A DNA stretch of 64,000 nucleotides from Sphingomonas zeae (lineage in GTDB: Bacteria; Pseudomonadota; Alphaproteobacteria; Sphingomonadales; Sphingomonadaceae), in contig NZ_JACIFA010000001.1 in NCBI RefSeq assembly GCF_014197135.1, positions 434,001-498,000 of the forward strand, read 5' to 3'. Positions 1-12,814 of this stretch are shown here, one piece after another. The notes beneath the pieces are model-generated. The model saw nothing but the letters and a program-made list of their open reading frames with translations, had not been told where the DNA came from and ran no database searches. Each line of letters begins with the position of its first letter. The stretch's first letter is position 1. Position numbers and translations under genes: made by a program.

Positions 1-337
1 CGGCTTCCGGGTCGACTCGTTCGAGCAGGCGGGGGAGGACCTGTTCCTTGATCCGGTGGATCGACGCCTCGAAGCCCTCGCCGCGCGCCGGGGTCGGATC
101 GACCGAAGCGGCCTGACGTTCGGCCAGTCGCTGCATCGCATCGGCGGCGGTGCCGGGCGCGGCGATCGCGCCTTCCAGCGCATTCAGCGGCGGGAATTGC
201 GAGCCGCCGCCGGGGGCGGGCGAATCGGAGTCGGGGCGGGTGATGGGGCCGGGGCCGTGCATCGGGCGCGCGACGCCAAAGGCCGGGCGACCTCCGCCCG
301 CGCTTCCCAAACCCTGACGGCGACCGAACGCACTCAT
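1..337 (-). CDS. cpaF: CpaF-type pilus assembly ATPase, N-terminal part (cut by window edge)
   Basis: Leftward gene whose first 112 codons are visible. CpaF/TadA is the hexameric ATPase that powers Flp (Tad) type pili at the inner membrane. The visible part begins MSAFGRRQGL, continues with a Gly/Pro-rich low-complexity stretch and ends in a helix with IHRIKEQVLPRLLER, which is the conserved start of the CpaF N-terminal domain; the Walker motifs lie outside the window. The start is taken at the ATG at 337; an in-frame ATG at 352 would add five residues. Identification rests on family resemblance of the N-terminus only, so the catalytic part is inferred. Confidence 0.7.
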   Translation of the reverse strand, partial: MSAFGRRQGLGSAGGGRPAFGVARPMHGPGPITRPDSDSPAPGGGSQFPPLNALEGAIAAPGTAADAMQRLAERQAASVDPTPARGEGFEASIHRIKEQVLPRLLERVDPEA

Positions 338-446
338 CGCGACATTCCCCATGGCATTCGGCCATTCCCTAAATGCCAAGATTTACCATATGCCTAACCG
401 ATCCCGGTTGCAGGCGATGGAAAGGGCGGGATATGGCCCTGTCCCG

Positions 447-1979
447 ATGCTCAGCCGGTTCGTCCTTGCCGTCCTCCTGACCCTGGTCGGACTGTCGCCC
501 GCGCTGGCCGGGGCGGACGACATCGCCGCGACCGCGCGTGGGGTGGTGCGGGTCGTCACCATCGCCATGGTCGACGACCAGGTGGCCGGATTCGGCCATG
601 GCTCGGGATTCGCGGTCGCGCCCAACCGCATCGTCACCAACGCGCATGTCGTCGAACTGGCCGAGCGCTATCCCGACAATGTCGTGATCGGCGTCGTGCC
701 GTCGGAGGGCAGCAAATCCTATCAGGGCCGGGTCATCGCCTATGACGCGCGCCGCGACCTGGCGCTGATCGAGGTGAGCGAGGCGAAGCTGCCGCCCGTC
801 GCGCTGTTCACCGGCCCGGTGACCGAGGGGGATCAGGTCATCGCGCTGGGCTATCCGGGCAATGTCGATCTGGCGACGGCGCAGTCGGCGGCGGACTATA
901 TCCGCCCGCTCTCGCCCGTCCGGTCGCAGGGCGTCGCCTCGGGCCGCCGCGCGCTGACGGGCATCGAGGTGCTGCTCCACACCGCCAGCATCGCGCGGGG
1001 CAATTCGGGCGGGCCGCTGCTCGATCCGTGCGGGCGGGTGATCGGGGTCAATTCGGCGCTGACCCGCGCCGATGACGGCGATTCGACCTTCGGCTTCGCG
1101 ATCGCCGATACCGAGCTGATGGCGTTCCTGCGCGAGGCAAAGCAGCCCTATGCTTCGGTCGGCGTCCCCTGCACCTCGATCGAGGAGCGGCTGCGCGAGG
1201 ATAGCGCGGCGGATGCGCGCGCCATCGCCGATGCCGCCGCCGCCAAGCGCGAGGCCGCCAATGTCGCCGCCCTGCGTCGCGAAGAAGCGCTGAACGCCGC
1301 GCGGGAGCAGGCGGAGCGGCTGCGCGAGAATGTGATGGCGGTAGCCGCGCTGCTGCTTGTCGGCGGCGCGCTGGCGGTCGGCGCGGCCGGGCTGCTCGAA
1401 TCGCGCGGATCGCGACGGGCGGCGATCTGGACCGTGTCGGCGGGCGGGGCCGCGATCGTCGCGGCGGTGGTCGTCTTCCTGCTGCGCCCCTCGGCCGAGA
1501 TTCAGTTGCCGCGCGAGACGCTGGCTACGGCCATGGGTGCTACGCCCTCCGGCGTCGGCGCACCCGGCACGGCGATCGGCCCGATGATCTGCACCCTGAT
1601 CCCTGATCGCAGCCGGATCACCGTCTCATCCACCGCCGAGGCGCGGCTGGACTGGGGCGCCAATGGCTGTGCCGATGGCCGCGTCCAGTATCTGGAGGGC
1701 GAGGGGGGATGGCAACGGATCATCGTGCCCGAGGAGGAGCCGACCGTGACCGTCGCCCGCTTCGATCCGGTCACGCGCACCTATACCCAGACCCGCTACA
1801 TGCTGCCCGCCGCGACGATGGACGCGATCCGCAAGCTGCACCAGCCCAGCACGCCGACGGCTTGCGTCAAGACCGACAAGGCGCTGCAGAATCTGGAGGG
1901 CGAACAGGCCCAGATTCGCCAGCAGCTGCCGCCGCTGCCCAATGAGAAGCTGGTCTATAGCTGCCGTTCGGGCCGCTGA
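447..1979 (+). CDS. Membrane-anchored trypsin-like serine protease
   Basis: Predicted 510-residue exported protease. An N-terminal signal peptide (MLSRFVLAVLLTLVG...) is followed by a chymotrypsin-fold domain with the triad visible as His67 (in TNAHVV), Asp104 (in RRDLAL) and Ser187 (in GNSGGPL), as in Deg/HtrA-like proteases. No PDZ domain follows; instead there is an Ala/Glu/Arg-rich coiled-coil stretch (about 245-290), two hydrophobic segments (about 295-317 and 327-350) and a C-terminal domain of about 150 residues with several Cys. The start at 447 is chosen because the signal peptide begins there; in-frame ATGs at 351 and 417 exist. Substrate unknown. The next gene starts about 90 bases downstream on the same strand. 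Confidence 0.75.
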   Translation: MLSRFVLAVLLTLVGLSPALAGADDIAATARGVVRVVTIAMVDDQVAGFGHGSGFAVAPNRIVTNAHVVELAERYPDNVVIGVVPSEGSKSYQGRVIAYDARRDLALIEVSEAKLPPVALFTGPVTEGDQVIALGYPGNVDLATAQSAADYIRPLSPVRSQGVASGRRALTGIEVLLHTASIARGNSGGPLLDPCGRVIGVNSALTRADDGDSTFGFAIADTELMAFLREAKQPYASVGVPCTSIEERLREDSAADARAIADAAAAKREAANVAALRREEALNAAREQAERLRENVMAVAALLLVGGALAVGAAGLLESRGSRRAAIWTVSAGGAAIVAAVVVFLLRPSAEIQLPRETLATAMGATPSGVGAPGTAIGPMICTLIPDRSRITVSSTAEARLDWGANGCADGRVQYLEGEGGWQRIIVPEEEPTVTVARFDPVTRTYTQTRYMLPAATMDAIRKLHQPSTPTACVKTDKALQNLEGEQAQIRQQLPPLPNEKLVYSCRSGR

Positions 1980-2066
1980 TCGCCAAGAAGGCCGGGGGGG
2001 CTTGCGTCCCCGCCATCGTTTCGACGACATAGCCAGCCTGACTGATGCGGCTTGGGAGGGCCGGAG

Positions 2067-3623
2067 ATGACCAAGGGGGGAAGACGCGCCCGTCGCTGGA
2101 TGGCGGCCGCGATGATGGCATGTGCAGGCTGGCTGGCGGCGGCACCAGCCCAGGCGGAATGGCGCGAGGCCCGGGCGAAGCATTTTGTCCTCTATGGCAA
2201 CATGTCCGACGACGCGATCCGCACCATGGCGACGCGCCTCGAACAGTTCGACGGCGCGATCCGCTATCTCTATCACAAGCCCGAGGTCGACGGGCAGGAG
2301 AGCAACCCCGTCACAGTCTATGTCCTGCCGACCGTAGCGGCGGTGCGGCGCCTCTATGGCAAGGGCGGGGACCATATTGCGGGTTTTTATGACGGCCGCG
2401 TCTCCGGCTCGGTCGCGTTCACGCCGATGCGGGGCGAGGATGAAGGCCCCAATGCGCTTCAGCCGCAACAGGTGCTGTTCCACGAATATGCCCATCATTT
2501 CCTGCTCGGCAATTTTCAGATCGCCTATCCCGCCTGGTATTCCGAAGGGGCGGCCGAGTTCGTCGGCACCGCGCGGTTCGAGCGCGAAGGGATCATGCTC
2601 GGCGTCGCCGCCCAGCACCGCGCCTATGGTCTGCTCGATGCGGCCAAGCTGCCGATCGAGACACTGTTCGATTCCTCGCGGCGCAAGCTGAGCGATATGG
2701 AGACCGAACAGGTCTATGGCCGGGGTTGGTTGCTGACCCATTATCTGAGGTTCGATGCCACGCGGGCGGCGAATTTCGCTCGCTATCTGACTTTGCTCAA
2801 TGAGGGCAAACCCAGCATCGAGGCGGGTAACGAAGCGTTCGGATCGTTGAAACAGCTCGACCGCGACCTGGGGCGCTATCTGGGTCAGAGCAAGATTCCC
2901 GGCCTTCTGGTCCGGTTCGACCGGCTGCCCAAGGTCGAGGTGTCGGTGCGGGTGCTGAGCCCGGGCGAACAAGCGATGATCCCGTTCCGGATGCAGTCGG
3001 ATCGCGGCGTCGACCGTAAGACGGCGGGTGAGGTCTATGCCCGCGCCTCGGCCGCAGCGGCGGCCTATCCCCAGGACGCGGTCGCGCAGGGCTGGTTCGC
3101 CGAAATGGCCTATGACGCGGGACAGGATCAGGCGGCCGAGGCGGCGGTTGACCGGGCGCTGGCGGTGAAACCCGATCTGCAGCAGGCCCTGCTTTACAAG
3201 GGCATGCTCCATCTGCGTCGCGTCGCCGGCGACAAGAGCAAGGACCCGGCGCGCTGGGCCGAGGCACGCAGCTGGATCGTTCGCGCCAACCGCGCCGATC
3301 CGAATGCCGCCGAGCCGCTGGCGGTCTTTTACAGCAGCTTCCGTCTGGCGGACGAGCGTCCTCGCGAATCGGCGGTGAAGGGGCTGGAGCGTGCCTTCGA
3401 GCTGGTGCCGCAGGACAAGGGGCTGCGCTTCATGCTGGCGAGCCAGCAGATTTCGGCTGGTCAGATCGATCAGGCCAAACGCACGCTCCGCCCGCTCGCT
3501 TATGATCCGCACATGCCGCCCGACAATCCGGCGGCGGCGCTGCTGGCGCTGCTCGACAGCGGCAATCAGGACGCGGTGAAGGCGGCGCTGGCGGCTGCGT
3601 CGGCGGGCGAAAAGAAGGACTAG
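2067..3623 (+). CDS. Exported HExxH zinc peptidase-like protein with TPR repeats
   Basis: Predicted 518-residue secreted protein. The ATG at 2067 follows GGGAGGG with 6-base spacing and opens a signal peptide ending near APAQAEW. The N-terminal half contains the zincin motif HEYAHH (His139, Glu140, His143) and a downstream SEGAAEF that could supply the third zinc ligand, matching peptidase-MA/DUF1570-like proteins. The C-terminal half (from about residue 320) is made of helical TPR-like units, for example AAEAAVDRALAVKPD. It probably acts in the periplasm; no substrate can be inferred. It converges with the ada-like gene, leaving only 7 bases between the two stop codons. Confidence 0.7.
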   Translation: MTKGGRRARRWMAAAMMACAGWLAAAPAQAEWREARAKHFVLYGNMSDDAIRTMATRLEQFDGAIRYLYHKPEVDGQESNPVTVYVLPTVAAVRRLYGKGGDHIAGFYDGRVSGSVAFTPMRGEDEGPNALQPQQVLFHEYAHHFLLGNFQIAYPAWYSEGAAEFVGTARFEREGIMLGVAAQHRAYGLLDAAKLPIETLFDSSRRKLSDMETEQVYGRGWLLTHYLRFDATRAANFARYLTLLNEGKPSIEAGNEAFGSLKQLDRDLGRYLGQSKIPGLLVRFDRLPKVEVSVRVLSPGEQAMIPFRMQSDRGVDRKTAGEVYARASAAAAAYPQDAVAQGWFAEMAYDAGQDQAAEAAVDRALAVKPDLQQALLYKGMLHLRRVAGDKSKDPARWAEARSWIVRANRADPNAAEPLAVFYSSFRLADERPRESAVKGLERAFELVPQDKGLRFMLASQQISAGQIDQAKRTLRPLAYDPHMPPDNPAAALLALLDSGNQDAVKAALAAASAGEKKD

Positions 3624-3630
3624 CGTCTGG

Positions 3631-4476
3631 TCAGCCCGCGTCCAGCAGTGCCCGCGACACCGCCTCGATAAAGGAGAGCCGCCGTGCGGGTTCGGCGAGT
3701 AGCGGGTCGGGGGCTTCGGTGGCGGTGACGATCCGGGCGATGCGGTCGCGTGTGGGCGTGTCCGCTGGGCGAAGCTCGGCGGCGGGCAGAGACTGGCTCA
3801 GCGCTCGTTCGTCATCCTCGAACGCGACCCGCGCGAGGCCCCGTTCGGTCATGGCCACCAAAAGAGGCCCCATCGACGAGGGGGCGACGGTCCAGACGAT
3901 GCTGACCCCCTCGCCGCCGCGTCGCCATTGTCCCGGCGCCATGCCCAGCCGTTGGTCGCTATCCGCATAGAAGCGGCTGGGCGCGGCATAGCCCGCCTCA
4001 TAGAGCGCGGCGGTGACGCTCGGTTCGGCGGCCAGCGCCTGCGTCGCGCGGGCGGTGCGGCGGGCTCGCGCATAGGCGGCGGGCGTCACCCCGGTCGCGC
4101 GTTTGAACAGCCGGTGGAAATGATGCGGGGCATAGCCGACCTGCGCCGCCAGCCTGTCGAGCGGGGGCGGGGTCTCGGCCGCGTCGATCGCGGCGATGGC
4201 GGCCGCCACCGCCTGCCGGTCGCGGGCCACGGCATCGGGCAGGCAGCGCAGGCAGGCGCGAAACCCGGCCGCCCGCGCCGCCTGCGGGCTGTCCAGGAAG
4301 CGGACATGTTCGCGCCGGGGCCGCCGGGCCGCGCAACTGGGTCGACAATAGATGCCGGTCGTCCTGACCGCGACGACGAACCGGCCATCGGCAGAGCGGT
4401 CGCGAGCGTGAAACGCCTCCCAGGCGGCGTCCTCGTCAATGGCGTGCAGGGCAGGGGCGGGCGCGATGTCGATCAT
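3631..4476 (-). CDS. ada: Ada-type methylphosphotriester sensor/AraC regulator, methyltransferase domain truncated
   Basis: Predicted 281-residue protein. The N-terminal domain has the Ada zinc cluster (IYCRPSC followed by ACLRCLPD), in which the first Cys accepts a methyl group from DNA methylphosphotriesters. An AraC-type helix-turn-helix follows (about residues 90-190; PHHFHRLFKRATG and YEAGYAAPSRFY). Next comes the N-terminal subdomain of the O6-methylguanine methyltransferase (GPLLVAMTERGLARVAF), but the protein stops before the DNA-binding and PCHRV catalytic region, so the repair function is missing; a complete Ada is about 350 residues. Start chosen at the ATG at 4476 (MIDIAPAP); in-frame ATGs at 4500 and 4512 are possible. 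A small repeat-like hairpin (4526-4545) lies upstream. Confidence 0.8.
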   Translation of the reverse strand: MIDIAPAPALHAIDEDAAWEAFHARDRSADGRFVVAVRTTGIYCRPSCAARRPRREHVRFLDSPQAARAAGFRACLRCLPDAVARDRQAVAAAIAAIDAAETPPPLDRLAAQVGYAPHHFHRLFKRATGVTPAAYARARRTARATQALAAEPSVTAALYEAGYAAPSRFYADSDQRLGMAPGQWRRGGEGVSIVWTVAPSSMGPLLVAMTERGLARVAFEDDERALSQSLPAAELRPADTPTRDRIARIVTATEAPDPLLAEPARRLSFIEAVSRALLDAG

Positions 4477-4530
4477 TACGACGGTTCTGGCAAAATTCAT
4501 TGTGGCTTTCATCCCACGGCTTGCGGCCAA

Positions 4531-4689
4531 AGCCGTTACTTTGGCGTCACTGACCTGTCACAAGATGCGCCGTGCAGCTTGCATCAAAAGGTTCCCGATG
4601 CTAACCGCCCGCCAACCCATCGGAGGCGCGTTTTTCGCGCCCCGTTCCCCATGGGGCCAACCCGTTCGTTGTTCGAGGAATTCGCATCC
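4531..4689. promoter_or_regulatory. Divergent spacer between ada-like gene and atpH
   Basis: This spacer must contain the promoters of the leftward ada-like gene and of the rightward ATP synthase operon. A short inverted repeat GCCAAAG/CTTTGGC overlaps its left edge (4526-4545). The atpH ribosome binding site GAGGAA lies at 4675-4680. I do not see a clean -35/-10 pair. Confidence 0.35.
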
Positions 4690-6802
<2,113 letters not shown>

Positions 6803-6813
6803 AGCAGACATAG

Positions 6814-6912
6814 CCCTCTCCCCTTGTGGGAGAGGGTTGGGTGAGGGGGCGCCGTAAGCGACCCCGCCCGTGGCAAACCCTCACCCCGACCCTCTCCCTC
6901 GAGGGGAGAGGG
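6814..6912. repeat. Palindromic GC-rich repeat inside the atp operon (module R1)
   Basis: About 100 bases consisting of two inverted-repeat blocks. The left is CCCTCTCC-CCTTGTGG-GAGAGGG, the right CCCTCTCCC-TCGA-GGGGAGAGGG, and the middle has TGGGTGAGGGGGCGCC answered by CCCTCACCCC. It resembles REP/BIME-type intergenic repeats and can fold into a long hairpin in the atp mRNA between atpA and atpG. Similar modules occur at 10486-10586, 16678-16803 and 20012-20117. Confidence 0.8.
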
Positions 6913-6928
6913 AGGCAGAAGGACGAAG

Positions 6929-7803
6929 ATGGCGAGCCTCAAGGCCCTCAAAATCCGGATCAACTCGGTCAAGTCGACCCAGAAGATCACCAAGGCGATG
7001 AAGATGGTCGCCGCCGCCAAGCTGCGCCGTGCGCAGGAAGCGGCGCAGGGCGGTCGTCCCTATGCCGAGCGTCTCGAAGCGGTGATGGCCGGTATGGCCG
7101 CGCGCGTGGGCGGCGTCGGTGCGTCGCCGCTGCTCGCGGGCACCGGCAAGGACGATGTCCAGTTGCTGGTCGTCGCCACCTCGGAGCGTGGTCTGGCGGG
7201 GGCGTTCAACACGAACATCGTCCGCGCCGCGCGCCGCAAGGCCGAAGAGCTTCACGCCCAGGGCAAGACGGTGAAATTCTACATTGCGGGTAAGAAGGGA
7301 CGCGTGCTGAAGCGCTTCTTCCCGAACGCGATCCTCGCCGATCACGACATGAGCGCGATCAAGGCGCCCAAGTTCGACGACGCGCGCACCATCGCCGACG
7401 ACCTGATCGCGCGGTTCGAGCGCGGCGAGTTCGATGTGGCGCACCTGTTCTACTCGAAGTTCGTCTCGGCGCTGGTGCAGGACCCGGTCTCGCAGCAGCT
7501 GATCCCGGTGCCGATGCCCGCGCCCAGCAAGGACGAAGCGTCGATCGAGGCGGTCGCCGAGTTCGAGCCGAGCGAGGAGGACATTCTCGAAGCATTGCTG
7601 CCGCGCAATGTCGCCGTGCAGATCTTCCGCGCGCTGCTGGAAAATCAGGCCGGTTTCTACGGCTCGCAGATGAACGCGATGGACAATGCCACGCGCAATG
7701 CGGGCGACATGATCCGCCGCCTGTCGATCCAGTATAACCGCACACGCCAGGCCGCGATCACCACCGAGCTGGTCGAGATCATCTCGGGCGCCGAGGCGCT
7801 CTG

Positions 7804-7804
<1 letters not shown>
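6929..7804 (+). CDS. atpG: ATP synthase F1 subunit gamma
   Basis: Predicted 291-residue gamma subunit, the central rotating shaft of F1. The N-terminal helix (RINSVKSTQKITKAMKMVAAAKLRRAQ) and the C-terminal helix (AMDNATRNAGDMI followed by YNRTRQAAIT) are the family signatures. The ribosome binding site lies in GGGAGGCAGAAGGACGAAG, immediately after repeat R1. The stop overlaps the ATG of the following lipoprotein gene (TGATG at 7802-7806), indicating translational coupling. Confidence 0.96.
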
Positions 7805-9856
<2,052 letters not shown>

Positions 9857-9857
<1 letters not shown>

Positions 9858-10039
9858 TGTCCGCGCTGCGCCGCGAGGACGCCGTGAATGACGTCTGTCC
9901 CTGGTCGGGCAAGCCGATCAGCGACAACGGTTTGACGGTCTATCGCGGCGCGGTGGTCGGCTTCTGCAATCCTGGTTGCCGGGACAAGTTCGACGCGGCG
10001 ATCACCGCGTTCGACCGCGCGATTGAAACGAGACTCTGA
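9857..10039 (+). CDS. Small Cys-rich protein with TRASH/YHS-like motif, within atp operon
   Basis: Predicted 60-residue protein translationally coupled to atpD through TGATG. The sequence [19 protein letters not shown] followed by [12 protein letters not shown] has three cysteines and the FCNPGC-x-x-KF ending typical of TRASH/YHS treble-clef metal-binding domains, which bind Cu, Zn or Fe. Proteins of this type in sphingomonads are sometimes labelled glutathione S-transferase, which the sequence does not support. It precedes atpC by one base. A role in metal handling or thiol sensing linked to ATP synthase is possible but speculative. Confidence 0.7.
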
Positions 10040-10040
10040 C

Positions 10041-10292
10041 ATGCTGCACTTCGAACTCGTGACCCCCGAAAAGCTCCTCCGCTCGGAGGAGGTGCATATG
10101 GTGGTCGTCCCCGGCACCGAGGGCGATTTCGGCGTGCTGGAGGGCCATGCACCCTTCATGTCGACCATCCGCGACGGCGCGATCCAGGTCTATCGCACCG
10201 ACAAGGGCGAGCCGGAATCGATCCAGATCCGTGGCGGCTTCGCCGAGGTGGGGCCGAAGGGCCTGACCGTTCTGGCGGAACATGCGGGGTAA
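10041..10292 (+). CDS. atpC: ATP synthase F1 subunit epsilon
   Basis: Predicted 83-residue epsilon subunit, the rotor-associated inhibitor of ATP hydrolysis. It contains the beta-sandwich domain with [25 protein letters not shown] and the end GGFAEV-x6-VLAEHAG. It is short: the C-terminal helical hairpin found in longer epsilon subunits (about 130 residues) is absent, as is common in alphaproteobacteria. Start at the ATG at 10041, one base after the preceding stop. Last gene of the operon; a terminator-like hairpin follows. Confidence 0.92.
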   Translation: MLHFELVTPEKLLRSEEVHMVVVPGTEGDFGVLEGHAPFMSTIRDGAIQVYRTDKGEPESIQIRGGFAEVGPKGLTVLAEHAG

Positions 10293-10319
10293 GGCTGTTC
10301 GGCTTTTTTCCGGGTTGTG

Positions 10320-10350
10320 AAACGGTCGTGGCGGAAGCCGCGGCCGTTTT
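10320..10350 (+). terminator. Terminator-like hairpin after atpC
   Basis: A 13-base-pair stem AAACGGTCGTGGC / GCCGCGGCCGTTT (with two G-U pairs) around a GGAA loop, followed by TCGTTT. It lies 28 bases after the atpC stop and is the likely end of the ATP synthase transcript. Confidence 0.6.
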
Positions 10351-10375
10351 CGTTTGTGGGCAGGGGCGGGGCGTG

Positions 10376-10458
10376 GCCTTCGACTTCGCTCAGGCTGAGC
10401 GGGGGGTGGGCCTACCCCTCTTTCCCGCGTGCCATTCAGCCTGAGCGAAGTCGAAGGC
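10376..10458. repeat. Large inverted repeat with 23-base arms (GCCTTCGACTTCGCTCAGG type)
   Basis: Left arm at 10376-10398 starts GCCTTCGACTTCGCTCAGG and right arm at 10436-10458 is its exact reverse complement, with a 37-base spacer. It sits between the atp terminator and priA. Such arms are a familiar class of intergenic repeat in sphingomonads; no gene is associated. Confidence 0.75.
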
Positions 10459-10485
10459 AAAGGGGAGCCGTCAGCCCCAAGCACG

Positions 10486-10586
10486 CCCCTCCCGCAGGCG
10501 GGAGGGGATGGGGGAGGGAAAGCCACAGGCGATGGTCTCAGTGAGACCCCATGCCCTCCCCCGACCCCTCCCGCCTGCGGGAGGGG
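10486..10586. repeat. Palindromic GC-rich repeat (module R3)
   Basis: Outer blocks are CCCCTCCCGC/GCGGGAGGGG palindromes at each end, and the middle holds GGGAGGGAAAGCC, GATGGTCTC and GAGACC. The reverse complement of the middle matches the module at 20012-20117 closely, so these are two copies of one element in opposite orientations. It lies in the 309-base spacer between atpC and the 3' end of priA; the rest of the spacer holds no gene. Confidence 0.8.
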
Positions 10587-10601
10587 GGAAGAAAGCAGCA
10601 C

Positions 10602-12773
10602 TCACAAAAAGCTGTACGGGTCGACATCTACCGCGACGCGCACCTTGGCGGACCATTCGACCCCGCCGAGCCATTCGCGGATCACGTCCTGCACCGCCAG
10701 CGCGCGCCGGGCATGGACGAGCAGCCGGAACCGGTGGCGCCCGCGCAGCATCGCCAGCGGCGCAGGTGCGGGGCCGAAGACGTGCATACCGTCCACCTTG
10801 GGCGCCGCCCGCGCAATCATGCCCGCAGCCGATTGTGCCGCGCCCTGATCCTCGGACGACACGATGATCGCGGCATAGCGGCCGAAGGGCGGCGCATCGG
10901 CATCCCGGCGCGCCTCGGTTTCCGCCGTATAGAACGCCTCGGCATCGCCCGTGACCAGCGCCTGCATCACCTGTGCCTTGGGGCTGTGCGTCTGGATGAA
11001 GACAAGGCCGGGCTTGGCGCCACGCCCGGCGCGGCCCGACACCTGGCGGATCTGCTGGAAGGTCCGCTCCGCCGCGCGCAGGTCGCCGCCGTCGAGCCCC
11101 AGGTCCGCGTCAATCACGCCGACCAGGGTCAGGTTGGGGAAGTGATAGCCCTTGGTGATAAGCTGCGTGCCGACAACGATGTCGATATCGCCGGCTTCCA
11201 TCCGCCCGACGAACTCGGCGGCCTTGGCGGGGGACCAGATGGTGTCGGAGGTGACAACGGCGATCTTCGCTTCGGGGAACAGCGCGGTCGCCTCGTCGGC
11301 GATGCGCTCGACGCCGGGACCACAGGCGACCAGCGTATCCTCCCCGTCGCATTCGGGGCAGGCACGCGGGGTGGGCAGGACATGGCCGCAATGATGGCAG
11401 GCCAGCCGCCGCACCAGCCGATGCTCGACCATCCAGGCGGTGCAATTGGGGCATTGGAACCGGTGCCCGCACGTCCGGCACAGTGTCAGCGGGGCATAGC
11501 CGCGCCGGTTCAGATAGAGCAGCGACTGTTCGCGCTTCTCCAACGTCTCCTTCATCGCCGCCACGAGTTTCGGCGCGATCCAGCGGCCCCGCTCGGGCGG
11601 GTTCTGGATCAGGTCGATCGCCTCGATCGTCGGCATCTGCGCGGGGCCGAAGCGGCCGGGCAGCTTGACCTCGGTGTAGCGGCCCAGCGCCACCTGCTGC
11701 CGGGTTTCGATGGCGGGCGTGGCGGAGGCGAGGATCACCGGGCACGGCTCGAACTTGCCCCGCATCACCGCCACGTCGCGCGCGTGGTAATGGACGCCGT
11801 CTTCCTGCTTGAAGCTCGTTTCATGCGCCTCGTCGACGACGATCAGGCCGAGATTGGCATAGGGCAGGAACAGCGCGGAGCGTGCGCCGACCGTCACCAG
11901 TCCCTGGCCGCTCGCGATTGCGCGCCAAGCGCGGCGCCGCTGCGAGGAGCGCAGTCCCGAGTGCCACGCCACGGGTTCGCAGCCGAAACGATCGTGGAAG
12001 CGTTTGAGGAACGGCTCGGTCAGCGCAATTTCCGGGAGCAGGACCAAAACCTGCCGGCCTTCGGCGATCGCCTGCGCCACCGCCTCGAAATAGACTTCGG
12101 TCTTGCCCGACCCCGTCACGCCGTCGAGCAGCACCGGCTGAAAGACATGGGCGGTGACCCCCGTGACCAGCGTGTCCGCCGCCGCGCGCTGATCCTCGGA
12201 CAGGTCGGGACGGTGGTGGTTCGGATCGGGCAGGGGGAAGGGGCTGTCGATGTCGACTTCGACCCCCTCGATCGCGCCGTTCTTGACGAGACCCCGGATC
12301 ACCGCGTCGGAGACATCGGCCATCGTCGCCAGCTCGCGGATCAACCCCTGCCGGTCGCCGATCCGCTCCAGCGCCTGGGCACGCTGTGGGGTCAGGCGGT
12401 CGGGGACATGGCCGGTGACGCGGTACTCGGTCACGGTCCGTGTGCCCTCCAGCGCGGAGGTGGAGGACAGCGCCATGCGCACCACGGCCGCTGGCGGGGC
12501 GAGATAATAATCCGCCGTCCACTCGATCAACCGGCGCAAGGGCGCGGGTAGAGGCGGCGCGTCGGCTACGCCCAGCAGCGGGCGCAGGCGATTGTCGCCC
12601 ACCTCGGCATCCGACGGCATCCGCTCGGGTTCCCACACCACGCCGAGCAACTGGCGGGGACCGAGCGGCGCTACGACGATCGACCCCGGCTCGACCGTCA
12701 TACCCTGGGGCACGCGGTAATCGAGGGGGCCGAGCGCGGAGTTCAGGACGAGGACGCGGGCGCGCGAAGACAT
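10602..12773 (-). CDS. priA: Primosomal protein N' (replication restart helicase PriA)
   Basis: Predicted 723-residue superfamily 2 helicase that reloads the replisome at stalled forks. Visible features are the N-terminal 3'-DNA-binding domain (LVLNSALGPLDYRVPQG), Walker A GVTGSGKTEVY, the DEAH box VVDEAHE, the zinc-binding insertion with four CxxC-type pairs (CRTCGHRFQCPNC, CHHCGH, CPEC), motif VGTQLITKG and the end VDPYSFL. The start at 12773 (MSSRARVLVLN) is chosen because the frame upstream lacks PriA similarity. Full length, single gene, with its own spacer to the GGDEF gene. Confidence 0.94.
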   Translation of the reverse strand: MSSRARVLVLNSALGPLDYRVPQGMTVEPGSIVVAPLGPRQLLGVVWEPERMPSDAEVGDNRLRPLLGVADAPPLPAPLRRLIEWTADYYLAPPAAVVRMALSSTSALEGTRTVTEYRVTGHVPDRLTPQRAQALERIGDRQGLIRELATMADVSDAVIRGLVKNGAIEGVEVDIDSPFPLPDPNHHRPDLSEDQRAAADTLVTGVTAHVFQPVLLDGVTGSGKTEVYFEAVAQAIAEGRQVLVLLPEIALTEPFLKRFHDRFGCEPVAWHSGLRSSQRRRAWRAIASGQGLVTVGARSALFLPYANLGLIVVDEAHETSFKQEDGVHYHARDVAVMRGKFEPCPVILASATPAIETRQQVALGRYTEVKLPGRFGPAQMPTIEAIDLIQNPPERGRWIAPKLVAAMKETLEKREQSLLYLNRRGYAPLTLCRTCGHRFQCPNCTAWMVEHRLVRRLACHHCGHVLPTPRACPECDGEDTLVACGPGVERIADEATALFPEAKIAVVTSDTIWSPAKAAEFVGRMEAGDIDIVVGTQLITKGYHFPNLTLVGVIDADLGLDGGDLRAAERTFQQIRQVSGRAGRGAKPGLVFIQTHSPKAQVMQALVTGDAEAFYTAETEARRDADAPPFGRYAAIIVSSEDQGAAQSAAGMIARAAPKVDGMHVFGPAPAPLAMLRGRHRFRLLVHARRALAVQDVIREWLGGVEWSAKVRVAVDVDPYSFL

Positions 12774-12814
12774 GCCCCCGCTATATGGGGCGGTACGTCG
12801 GAGAGGAAAGGGGC

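Noticed and set aside
1626..3512. 628-codon open frame on the minus strand
   Set aside because: It is antisense to two well-supported genes (protease and HExxH protein), has an Arg/His/Gln-rich composition typical of shadow frames in GC-rich DNA and no recognisable motif.
10551..12551. 666-codon plus-strand frame opposite priA
   Set aside because: Begins in a repeat and is antisense to intact priA.
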